Shown: positions 35,390 through 42,734 of the stretch, piece by piece | Numbering within the stretch: position 1 is the first letter of the stretch | Layout: every line of letters starts with the position of its first letter | Source: Pseudomonadota bacterium | GTDB lineage: Bacteria; Pseudomonadota; Gammaproteobacteria; Xanthomonadales; SZUA-38 | Assembly (NCBI GenBank): GCA_039033415.1 | Contig: JBCCCR010000014.1 | Span: 62,001-126,000 of the forward strand | DNA: 64,000 nt | Direction: 5' to 3' | Notes under the pieces: generated by a model | Told to the model about the DNA's origin: nothing | Seen by the model: only the letters and a program-made list of their open reading frames with translations | The model's database searches: none | Made by a program: the position numbers and the translations under genes

Positions 35390-35436
35390 TCAGAAACGAC
35401 CCGGCATTTTAGCTCACCGCCGACTTGTTCGGCCCA

Positions 35437-36081
35437 CTAATCTTCGAGCAGAGTAATCAGTCGATCCAGGTCCAGCTCGATGCTGCGAGGAAACGCGGCC
35501 GGACGGTCGATGCCCTCCACCTCTCCTTCGACCGTCATCATTCGAGTTCGGATGGCGCTAGCCTCATAGTGACTGCTCAACAGGCGGTCCCACAGCAGCG
35601 CGCTGGCGGCGTCGCTGGCGCCGTCGACGCCCATACAGACCTGAAGGTGCATCGCGTCCTCGGTGAACAGCGGATCGAGCGCTTTCAGCAGGCGGCGCCG
35701 GAACTGAATTTTTGGCAGCAGCAGCTCTTGCACCTGGTCGTCGGTAAACGACAGCCAGGAGGGCGCGTAGCGGGCGGGATCGAAAAAGCTGATCAGCCAG
35801 TCGACGCGACCGAACACCAGCGACAGGTCCTCGAACAGACGCTGTTCGCAGTCGTTCGATTCGGGGCTGAAATAGCGGTAGCTGGCGCTAACGCCCTGCC
35901 AGGCCAGGCGGCGGCACACCGCGGCGCCTCGCTCCGGCTTGGGATCGGTAATCACCAGCCGCACGCCCTGCGCCGCCAGATGGCGACAAACCGCCACGCC
36001 CAGCGTGTGGTGTGGCGACCCAACCAGCGCAACTTTTGCTGCAGCGCTTTCGCTGCCTTCCTGTGGCAAAACCCGTGTCAA
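35437..36081 (-). CDS. Degenerate short-chain dehydrogenase-like protein
   Basis: A 214-residue protein with a Rossmann-like start (VALVGSPHHTLGVAVCRHLAAQGVRLVITDPK, cited in part) that aligns in layout with short-chain dehydrogenases. The glycine motif is altered (GSPHHTLG in place of TGxxxGIG), the NNAG-type motif is replaced by SFFDPARY, and no Tyr-x-x-x-Lys active site appears. It is therefore probably not a working oxidoreductase of the classical type. It is followed by priA on the same strand with a 47-base gap. Function unknown. Confidence 0.6.
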   Translation of the reverse strand: MTRVLPQEGSESAAAKVALVGSPHHTLGVAVCRHLAAQGVRLVITDPKPERGAAVCRRLAWQGVSASYRYFSPESNDCEQRLFEDLSLVFGRVDWLISFFDPARYAPSWLSFTDDQVQELLLPKIQFRRRLLKALDPLFTEDAMHLQVCMGVDGASDAASALLWDRLLSSHYEASAIRTRMMTVEGEVEGIDRPAAFPRSIELDLDRLITLLED

Positions 36082-36207
36082 CGTAATTCATCCTGAAGCG
36101 TTGTTGACCTGTAGCCTCGTTCTGGACGGGATCTTCCGTGAAAACCGACCGAAATGGTGCGCAAGTGCCTGTTTTACAGACCAGCTACAAGCGGGTGTTA
36201 CGATAGC

Positions 36208-36807
36208 ATGGGATCTGAAACCCTGGTGATGATGCAAACAATGTTCACGCCTCGGGCCGACAGCAAAACCACCGGTACCGTGGACCGTCTGGACATTTTT
36301 TTGCGCTCGGTGGAGCGGCAGGCGTTTACCATGGCCAACTATGCAACCGGCAACCCCGACGAGGCGCTGGATATCGTTCAGGACGCCATGACCGCCTTCG
36401 TTCGGCGCTATCGACGCAAGCCCGAAGAGCAATGGCGCCCGCTGTTTTTTCGCAGCGTGGACAATCGGATCAAAGACTGGTTTAGGCGCCGCAAGGTCCG
36501 GATGCGATGGCAGGCACCCATGCAGGTCATCGACAGCGGGCCCGATCTTGAAAGCCGCGCTGAAGACCTGACGACACCACAGCCGGATCGCGCGCTTGCT
36601 GGACAGCAGGGTACCGAGGCGCTGGAACGGGCGCTCGCCGCGCTGCCGGACCGGCAGCGCCAGGCGTTCCTGCTGAGATCCTGGCAGGGGATGAGCGTCG
36701 CTGAAACCGCTGAAGTGATGGGTTGCAGCGAAGGCAGCGTCAAAACGCACCTGTCGCGGGCGACCAGCGCGCTGCGGGAAAAACTGGAGAAACATCAGCA
36801 TGACTGA
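36208..36807 (+). CDS. RNA polymerase sigma factor, ECF-like
   Basis: A sigma-70 family factor of about 199 residues. Region 2 includes GNPDEALDIVQDAMTAFVRRY and RSVDNRIKDWFRRRKV; region 4 includes LPDRQRQAFLLRSWQGMSVAETAEVMGCSEGSVKTHLSRA, cited here as a whole-region span near residues 140-190. It heads an operon with DUF3619-like, small exported and DUF3106 proteins, a layout known in beta- and gammaproteobacteria in which the second gene is a likely membrane anti-sigma partner. Start is uncertain among ATG 36208, 36229 and 36241. A TACGAT -10-like box lies only six bases before 36208, which favours a later start or a leaderless message. Confidence 0.83.
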   Translation: MGSETLVMMQTMFTPRADSKTTGTVDRLDIFLRSVERQAFTMANYATGNPDEALDIVQDAMTAFVRRYRRKPEEQWRPLFFRSVDNRIKDWFRRRKVRMRWQAPMQVIDSGPDLESRAEDLTTPQPDRALAGQQGTEALERALAALPDRQRQAFLLRSWQGMSVAETAEVMGCSEGSVKTHLSRATSALREKLEKHQHD

Positions 36808-37156
36808 CATCGATCGCGAGCTCTCCAACGCGGTGAATACCATCGTCGAGCAGCGCAGCAGCGGCCTCGACGCGGCCACACTGTCGCGGCTCAACCGAGC
36901 CCGCCAGCAGGCGCTGGACGACGTCCGGCACGAGAGCCGAGGACGCTGGCTGCCGGGCGGTCTGGCGGCGGGCGCGGCAGTGGTGGCCGTGGCTATCGGC
37001 CTGACCGGACGGGTGCCGCCGCCCGCGCAGCCGCTGCTGGAACAGCCAGTTTCCGACTTCACCGTACTGGCGTCCGACGAGTCGCTGGAGATGCTGGAGA
37101 ACCTGGAGTTTTACGCCTGGCTCGACGAGGTCCTGACCGAGGCTGAGGCCGGTTGA
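36800..37156 (+). CDS. DUF3619-like membrane protein (possible anti-sigma)
   Basis: A 118-residue protein with a helical cytoplasmic half (LSNAVNTIVEQRSSGLDAAT, LSRLNRARQQALDDVR) and one membrane helix (GGLAAGAAVVAVAIGLTG), then a short acidic periplasmic tail (ESLEMLENLEFYAWLDEV). Position and shape match DUF3619. It overlaps the sigma factor gene by eight bases, which supports a role as that factor's membrane-bound regulator. No zinc-binding anti-sigma motif is present, so this is inference from context. Confidence 0.7.
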   Translation: MTDIDRELSNAVNTIVEQRSSGLDAATLSRLNRARQQALDDVRHESRGRWLPGGLAAGAAVVAVAIGLTGRVPPPAQPLLEQPVSDFTVLASDESLEMLENLEFYAWLDEVLTEAEAG

Positions 37157-37497
37157 TGAGGCCTGAAGATACACCCCTGCGGCAAACGCCTCTGTGGCTG
37201 GTGCTGGCGTTCACGAGTCTGCCGCTGACGCCGGCAGCCGCTCAGACGCCGGACGGCACCGCGGAAGCGCAAACCCCGGCGGCGGCGGCCGGCGATGATG
37301 AGCCGCCGCCAAGCATGGCGTTACTCGAGTTTGTTGCGTTGTTTGAGACCGAAGACGGCCAGTGGATGGATCCGGAGGCGATACCCCTGACGCTGGACGT
37401 CGACGACACCAGCGACGGGCCCACCGCGGCGCCGCCAACCCGTCAGGAGCGCGCCCCAACGCCCGCCCATCGCCGGGAGCTCCGTCATGCGCGATAA
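37156..37497 (+). CDS. Small exported acidic protein of unknown function
   Basis: A 113-residue protein with a signal peptide (WLVLAFTSLPLTPAAAQ) and a mature part that is Pro- and acid-rich (PPPSMALLEFVALFETEDGQ, IPLTLDVDD). The ATG at 37156 overlaps the preceding stop. It has no recognised domain. It overlaps the DUF3106 gene by 11 bases. Position in the operon suggests involvement in the same envelope response. Confidence 0.65.
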   Translation: MRPEDTPLRQTPLWLVLAFTSLPLTPAAAQTPDGTAEAQTPAAAAGDDEPPPSMALLEFVALFETEDGQWMDPEAIPLTLDVDDTSDGPTAAPPTRQERAPTPAHRRELRHAR

Positions 37498-38170
37498 GCG
37501 ACTGAACCGTCGGCTCGCCCCGCTCGCACTCCTCTTGCTCACCTGGCTGGCCACGGCCGGCGCGGGCGACTGGGATTCGCTGAGCGAAGCGGAGCAAAAG
37601 GTGCTCGCGCCGTTTGCGCAGGAGTGGGACACGCTCGGCGCCGAACAGCAGGAGCGCCTGGAATCCGGCGCGAAGCTGTGGACCAGCATGACACCCGAAC
37701 AGAAGCGGCTCGTTCACAAACGCTTCGGTCAGTGGCAGCGCTATGCGCCGGAGCAGCGTCAGCGCATCATCGACCGCTTTGCCCGTTTCCGTTCGCTCCC
37801 GCAGGAGCAGCAGCGGCTGCTGCGACAGAACTTTCGCCGCTTTAACGCGCTCCCCGAAGCGCAAAAAAGACGCATCAGGGAGCTCTGGGATTCGATGTCC
37901 GCGGAACAGCGCAAGAGTTTTCTGAATCGTTTGCGCAACGGCCGAGCCGGCGCTGCACCCAGCGCGGCCCGACCGCTAGCGCAGATGGCACCGGCCCAGG
38001 CTCGTTGGTTTCGTGAGCTGGCCGGTCAGCTGGGGCCGGAGGCAAAACGGAACCTGACCCGACGGCTTCGCAACGGCACACCCGAACAGTGGAACGCGCT
38101 GGAGCGACGCCTGGCCGACATGAGCCTGGAGGAACGGGAGGCGTTCCTGCTAGGTGAGGAAACTCCTTAG
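37487..38170 (+). CDS. DUF3106 family exported protein
   Basis: A 227-residue protein with a signal peptide (APLALLLLTWLATAGAG). A run of repeated short helices follows, carrying the W/L-x-x-L...P-E-Q-x-R pattern of DUF3106: WDSLSEAEQKVLAPFAQEWD, LGAEQQERLESGAKLW, MTPEQKRLVHKRFGQW, LPQEQQRLLRQNFRRF, LPEAQKRRIRELWDSM. The repeats recall periplasmic Spy/CpxP-like helical proteins, but the family has no proven function. It is the last gene of the sigma factor operon and ends before a hairpin. Confidence 0.85.
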   Translation: MRDKRLNRRLAPLALLLLTWLATAGAGDWDSLSEAEQKVLAPFAQEWDTLGAEQQERLESGAKLWTSMTPEQKRLVHKRFGQWQRYAPEQRQRIIDRFARFRSLPQEQQRLLRQNFRRFNALPEAQKRRIRELWDSMSAEQRKSFLNRLRNGRAGAAPSAARPLAQMAPAQARWFRELAGQLGPEAKRNLTRRLRNGTPEQWNALERRLADMSLEEREAFLLGEETP

Positions 38171-38175
38171 CTAGC

Positions 38176-38211
38176 TAGTGTCCTGCGGCGTTAGTTCGTT
38201 GCAGGACACTA
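38176..38211. terminator. Convergent hairpin between the DUF3106 and SDR genes
   Basis: An 11-bp perfect stem, TAGTGTCCTGC with GCAGGACACTA, encloses a 14-base loop. It lies directly between two convergent genes and its last three bases are the stop codon of the SDR gene. No T-run follows on the plus strand (AAAAGCC). The first eight bases also occur at 20515-20522, right at another stop codon. Confidence 0.5.
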
Positions 38212-39000
38212 AAAGCCAAACACGCTGAAGCCGCCGTCGACGGCGAGCGTCTGACCCGTGATATAGCTGGCAGCCGGCATCGCCAGGAAAGCCACCGCCG
38301 CGGCGACCTCCTCGGCATCAGCGATCCGGTTCATGGGCGTTCGGGCGAGCACCTCGTTGAGGTACTCAGCATCCCCCAGCACGCCCTCAGCCAGAGGCGT
38401 ATCGGTGTACCAGGGAGCAACGGCATTAACCCGGATTCCGTCCTGCGCCCATTCGCAGGCCAGGTTGCGGGTTAGCTGATTCATGCCGGCCTTGCTCATG
38501 GCGTAGGGCGCCCCGGTGCGCAGATGGGTCAAGCCGGCAACCGACGACACGTTCACCACCGACGGGTCCGTTCCAACTCGCAGCAGCCCGTGGCAGAGCC
38601 GGCTCAGCTCGAAACAGGTGCCGAGGTTGGTGTCCATCAGCGCCTGAAACTCGCCAGCCTGGTAATTGAGTGCGCTTTTGCGAACGTTAGTGCCTACGTT
38701 GTTCACCAGGATGTCCAGGCCGTTCCAGAACGTACAAAGCCACGCGGGGACCCGGCCAAGCTCCTCCAGGTAGGACAGGTCCATCGCCAGGCCGTAGACC
38801 TCCTGCTCCGGAAACGCGCCCGCCAGCTCCGACACCTTCCATTCCAGCACCTGCTGGCGCCGGGCCACCAGCGCCACGTTGGCGCCGAGGCTCAGCAGCT
38901 CTCGCGCCACGGCCATACCGATCCCGGCTGAGCCGCCGGTGACCAGCGCCCGGCGGCCGGCGAGGCGCCAGCGGTTGTTGCTCTCGCCTTCCCTATTCAT
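38209..39000 (-). CDS. SDR family oxidoreductase, tropinone-reductase-like
   Basis: A 263-residue classical short-chain dehydrogenase with the coenzyme motif [14 protein letters not shown], the catalytic Ser in VVNVSSVAG and the Tyr and Lys in [11 protein letters not shown]. The RR after the first strand (VARRQ) suggests NADPH preference. [13 protein letters not shown] and NNVGTNVRK resemble tropinone-reductase-like members. The substrate is unknown. It overlaps the FHA-EAL gene by eight bases, which could make them one transcript, although their functions have no obvious link. Confidence 0.87.
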   Translation of the reverse strand: MNREGESNNRWRLAGRRALVTGGSAGIGMAVARELLSLGANVALVARRQQVLEWKVSELAGAFPEQEVYGLAMDLSYLEELGRVPAWLCTFWNGLDILVNNVGTNVRKSALNYQAGEFQALMDTNLGTCFELSRLCHGLLRVGTDPSVVNVSSVAGLTHLRTGAPYAMSKAGMNQLTRNLACEWAQDGIRVNAVAPWYTDTPLAEGVLGDAEYLNEVLARTPMNRIADAEEVAAAVAFLAMPAASYITGQTLAVDGGFSVFGF

Positions 39001-40063
39001 GACCCAGCGGCTCCGGCTCGCCGTAGCGAAAGCCCTGCAGCAGGTCGATTTTCAGATCATCGCAGAAGCGCGCCTCAGCGTCGGAGCTGATGCCTTCAGC
39101 GACCACCTTAATGTCCATGCCCTGTGCGTAACTCACCAGCATGCGCACCGTCTGCTGGTGCGCCGGCGGCGAGGTATCGATATCACGCATCAGGCTCGCG
39201 CTGAGCTTGACGTAGTCCGGCGGCACCTCTGCCAGCGCTGTGAGCCGCGCCTGCCCTGACCCAAAATCATCGTAGGCTAGCTGGACCCCTAGGGACTTAA
39301 GGCGACTGCCCACGTCCTGGAGATGGTCGCGATTGGCCACGGCGGCCTCGTGGATTTCCAGCACCATCTGCACCTGGGCAAACGCCGTCCGCAGATTGGC
39401 GATATCCTCCAGCAGACGCCCAGGCCGCTGGACCTCCTCGGGATGAATGTTGAGAAAGATCGGGACCTGCTGGCCGCTGGCGGCTGCGGCCCGAACCGCC
39501 ACCCGTCGCATCAGGTGCGCAAGTTCCAGCTCCAGCCCCTGGTCTCGGGCCAGCTCAAACAACGCCACCGGCGAAGACGGCAGGTCCGGCCGATCACCCC
39601 GCGCGAGCGCCTCGAAGGCAAACAGCGTGTGCTCGGCCCGATCGATCAGCGGCTGAAACAGCACGCTGATTTGCTGCCCCTCCAGCATCTGCTTGAGCGG
39701 CTCAACCTCAATTTCTGCATCCGAATCGCTGGCCGTGGTCTCGGCAGCTCGCTCCGCGCCGTGAACCACGGTAAACGCCAGATCGGCGAACTGAATCTGG
39801 TCGCCGTGGGTCAGCGGGCTGCGCTCCTCGGCTCGTTGCCGATTGACGAACGTGCCGTTGGTGCTGTCGAGGTCCATCAGCCACAGCTGGCTGCCGTCCC
39901 AGTTGATTTCTGCATGGAGCCTTGAGATGCCCTTGGCCTTGAGCGCGAGCGACAGGCTGCGCTGCCGGCCGATTCGAAAGGGAAAGTGATCCAGCGGAAT
40001 CCACACCACCTCACCGTCACTCCGGAGGCGACCTTCAAGAAACCACTGCTGCTGAGCTGTCAT
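38993..40063 (-). CDS. FHA-EAL protein, predicted c-di-GMP phosphodiesterase
   Basis: A 356-residue cytoplasmic protein. An N-terminal FHA domain (residues about 20-95; [28 protein letters not shown]) binds phosphothreonine. The EAL domain has the catalytic signatures [43 protein letters not shown] and VVAEGIS, so hydrolysis of c-di-GMP to pGpG is likely. Joining FHA to EAL means the activity is probably placed or controlled by Ser/Thr phosphorylation. A second FHA protein, with a GGDEF domain, is encoded 1.7 kb away. Confidence 0.88.
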   Translation of the reverse strand: MTAQQQWFLEGRLRSDGEVVWIPLDHFPFRIGRQRSLSLALKAKGISRLHAEINWDGSQLWLMDLDSTNGTFVNRQRAEERSPLTHGDQIQFADLAFTVVHGAERAAETTASDSDAEIEVEPLKQMLEGQQISVLFQPLIDRAEHTLFAFEALARGDRPDLPSSPVALFELARDQGLELELAHLMRRVAVRAAAASGQQVPIFLNIHPEEVQRPGRLLEDIANLRTAFAQVQMVLEIHEAAVANRDHLQDVGSRLKSLGVQLAYDDFGSGQARLTALAEVPPDYVKLSASLMRDIDTSPPAHQQTVRMLVSYAQGMDIKVVAEGISSDAEARFCDDLKIDLLQGFRYGEPEPLGHE

Positions 40064-40141
40064 CGGCTTGGTTATTTTGCCTTGCGGGCCGCCATCGTGC
40101 CTATTGTGGACCGGCGGCGCGGATGTTCATAATGCGCGGCC

Positions 40142-41350
40142 ATGATTTTACTCAATAAAACGCGGCTACAGCCGGAACCTCTCACCGCCGGTGACCCGGT
40201 TGCGGTGCGCCTGGAGGTGAGCCTGCCGGAGGGGCCGCTGTTTGAGCTGGACTGCGTGTTGGAGTGGTTTGAGCCTGGCCGCGAGGCCCCGGCGCTCACC
40301 CATCACCTGCGCGGCGCGGGCCTGGACGTGTCCTGGCTGCCGGCCGGCAACTATGAGCTGGCCTTCAGCGCCAGCGCGCTCGACCTGGCTCAGGGGAGCT
40401 ACCGCCTGGTGATCACGCTGCTGCACCGCTATGGCGGTCGCGAGACTCAGGCGCTGCGCGAGACCGTAAAGGCCGAGGTTGCCGCCGGCGCCGTCGGCAA
40501 CCCTGGAGCCCCCGGCCACTGGGAGATCCGGTCCGCTGACGGCGCGGTACCCGTTGCTGAACTGTCCTGGAACAAAGGGCACGAAGACTGGTTCTACCGC
40601 CACTTCGACCACGCCGCGCGCACCATCATCACCTACATGCTGGGCGATTCCCCGGCCCTCAAAGGCCAGATCCTAGACGTGGGTTGCGGGGACGGCATCA
40701 CCGACCTCGGGGTGTTCTACCGGTGCCGTCCGGAGCGCCTGGTGGGCATCGATCCATTCCGCGGCTACGATCGGCTGCCGGAGATTTGCGGCCGCAACCA
40801 TCTACCGCTGACGGCGCTGCCGGAGGGCCTGGAGTTTCTGCCCGCCAGCGGCAACGAGATCCCCTTCGGCGACAGCGAGTTCGACGTGGTGCTGTCCTGG
40901 GGATCGTTGGAGCACATCGCCGGCGGCTACCAGCAGACGCTCGAGGAGATTCGGCGGGTGCTGAAACCGGGCGGGCTGCTGTTTGCCCACCCCGGGCTGT
41001 ATTACTCCAATTTTGGTCACCACCTGGGCGAGTTCAGCAACGAGCCCTTCTTTCATCTGACCAAATCCGAGCAGGAGCTCAAAGATTTGGTGCTTGGCAC
41101 CGAGCCCAACTACATGGACCGTGCGGGCGAGTTTTCCACGCCGGAGCAGTACTGGCAGTGGTACAAAGAGCTCAATCCGATGACCGTGGCGCGCTTCGAG
41201 CGGGAGCTCAAGGATCTCGGCTTTGAGTTTTATCGCGTTGCGCTGCGCACCGAGGACCTGGTCGAATACCACCACCCGCGGCTTCAGGACTACCCGATGC
41301 AGGATTTAGCCACGGTGGAACTTTACCTGTCCGCCTACAACCGCAAATGA
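40142..41350 (+). CDS. SAM-dependent methyltransferase with N-terminal beta-sandwich domain
   Basis: A 402-residue protein. Residues about 1-115 form a beta-rich domain (GDPVAVRLEVSLPEGPLFEL, GSYRLVITLLHRYGG) with the look of the Wzt C-terminal O-antigen-binding sandwich. Residues about 175-320 are a class I methyltransferase: motif I ILDVGCGDGITDLG, FDVVLSWGSLEHI, and EIRRVLKPGGLLFAHPG. The combination suggests modification of a surface glycan, but I cannot confirm the domain match or substrate. The stop overlaps the next ATG as ATGA, so it is translationally coupled to a small lipoprotein. Confidence 0.78.
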   Translation: MILLNKTRLQPEPLTAGDPVAVRLEVSLPEGPLFELDCVLEWFEPGREAPALTHHLRGAGLDVSWLPAGNYELAFSASALDLAQGSYRLVITLLHRYGGRETQALRETVKAEVAAGAVGNPGAPGHWEIRSADGAVPVAELSWNKGHEDWFYRHFDHAARTIITYMLGDSPALKGQILDVGCGDGITDLGVFYRCRPERLVGIDPFRGYDRLPEICGRNHLPLTALPEGLEFLPASGNEIPFGDSEFDVVLSWGSLEHIAGGYQQTLEEIRRVLKPGGLLFAHPGLYYSNFGHHLGEFSNEPFFHLTKSEQELKDLVLGTEPNYMDRAGEFSTPEQYWQWYKELNPMTVARFERELKDLGFEFYRVALRTEDLVEYHHPRLQDYPMQDLATVELYLSAYNRK

Positions 41351-41715
41351 CGATGCACGCGCTCCGCCGGCGTACCGAGCCACGCTGCCGGCCTGTGGTC
41401 TGGCTGGCGGTGCTGGGCCTGGTGGCCTGCGCCGGCACGCCCAGCGAGCTCCCACCCGCCCCCTGCGCTCCGGCCACGGCCTGGCAGGCGGGCCTCAGCG
41501 GAGAGGCGGTGGCTGGAACCTGCGAGGAGTCCGATAGTCGCCTGTGGCGAGAAGCGCGCAACCTGGGTATCGAGCTGCGCGCGTTGCTCGACGAGCGCGC
41601 GTCCCTGGATGCCGCTGCCCCCGGCGCGGCCCTCACCGAAGCGCGGCTGCAGCGGGAAATTGACCAGATCCGCGGCGCAGCGCTGATCCGAGGCTGGCCT
41701 CTGCCTGAAGACTAA
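41347..41715 (+). CDS. Small predicted lipoprotein
   Basis: A 122-residue protein with an Arg-rich N-terminus, a hydrophobic stretch (VVWLAVLGLVACAG) with a plausible lipobox (Cys near residue 28), and a mature part of about 95 residues with a helical segment (RLWREARNLGIELRALLDERASL). It overlaps the methyltransferase stop by four bases. No family is recognised. Confidence 0.65.
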   Translation: MTMHALRRRTEPRCRPVVWLAVLGLVACAGTPSELPPAPCAPATAWQAGLSGEAVAGTCEESDSRLWREARNLGIELRALLDERASLDAAAPGAALTEARLQREIDQIRGAALIRGWPLPED

Positions 41716-41730
41716 CCGAGCGAGGGCTGC

Positions 41731-42627
41731 TTAAACCGGCTGGCTCTCAGCCATACGAACGCAGTTGCGACCGGCCGCTTTCGCCTCAATGAGCGCTTGA
41801 TCCGCCGCCCGCAGCAGCGCCTGCTGGTTGCGGATGCGGGACGAGAACTCCGCGACGCCAACGCTGATCGTGATGGTGATTTCGTGGTCTTCAATCAGCT
41901 GCGGCGCACGCGCAATCGTATGGCGAAGCGATTCCATTTTGCCAAACGCCTCGCGAAGCGAGAGGCCCGGCAGCATGATGGCAAACTCTTCGCCGCCCAG
42001 ACGGGCGATCAGCTCTCCCTCACCGCGCTGGCGGTTAAGCACACCGGTGACCTTCTTCAGCACCTGGTCGCCCACCAGATGATCGTAGCGATCGTTGACG
42101 TCTTTGAAACGATCCAGATCGAGCATCGCCAGACACAGTCCGCTCGGGGTTGTATGCTGCGACCGCACCGCCTGGTCGAGCGCCTGGTCGAAGACCCGAC
42201 GGTTGGCGATGCCGGTCAGCGGGTCGGAGCTCGCCCGGGCGTACATGTTGCTGTGATAAGCCGCCTCCACGGCATCGCTGGCGACAAATTTCAGCACCAC
42301 ACCGCCGAAGGCTATCCGGTCACCATCTTTCAGCTGACAGCGGGTGATGTCGTCGCCGTTGACCTGAGTCCGGTTGGTCGACTGCAGGTCGGTGATGTAA
42401 TAGCTCTCGCCGTCGTAGGCGATCTCGCACTGCTTGCGCGATACGCTTTCCTCGCCAAACTGCAGATCACAGGCGTTGGAGCGCCCGATGGTGACTGGCT
42501 TCAGGCTCAGCTCGAACGACTTGCCAAACGGCTCACCGCGGATCACAACCAGCGTCGCGCTAACCCCCTCGGTGGCGGCGGTCGTCAGATTGTAGAAACG
42601 CTCGGTTGTGCGATGATCGTCGGTCAA
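41731..42627 (-). CDS. FHA-GGDEF protein, predicted diguanylate cyclase
   Basis: A 298-residue cytoplasmic protein. The FHA domain (residues about 35-105; VTIGRSNACDLQF, ESVSRKQCEI, DLQSTNRTQVNG) is followed by a GGDEF domain with DPLTGIANRRVFD, LDLDRFKDVNDRYDH and the catalytic ARLGGEEFAIMLPG. The RxxD inhibitory site is absent (GEGE stands at that position), so product feedback is probably weak. The start is TTG 42627, backed by an AAGGAG ribosome site about 11 bases upstream. It mirrors the FHA-EAL protein nearby; together they could control a local c-di-GMP pool. Confidence 0.88.
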   Translation of the reverse strand: MTDDHRTTERFYNLTTAATEGVSATLVVIRGEPFGKSFELSLKPVTIGRSNACDLQFGEESVSRKQCEIAYDGESYYITDLQSTNRTQVNGDDITRCQLKDGDRIAFGGVVLKFVASDAVEAAYHSNMYARASSDPLTGIANRRVFDQALDQAVRSQHTTPSGLCLAMLDLDRFKDVNDRYDHLVGDQVLKKVTGVLNRQRGEGELIARLGGEEFAIMLPGLSLREAFGKMESLRHTIARAPQLIEDHEITITISVGVAEFSSRIRNQQALLRAADQALIEAKAAGRNCVRMAESQPV

Positions 42628-42734
42628 AAAAACGTGCTCCTTACCCCCGACCTATTTTATCCTCTGAATCCGAAGGTCGCACCATCACCCGTTCAGCGGC
42701 CAACATCTCTGAAACCTCCTGCAAGGAAAAACGC

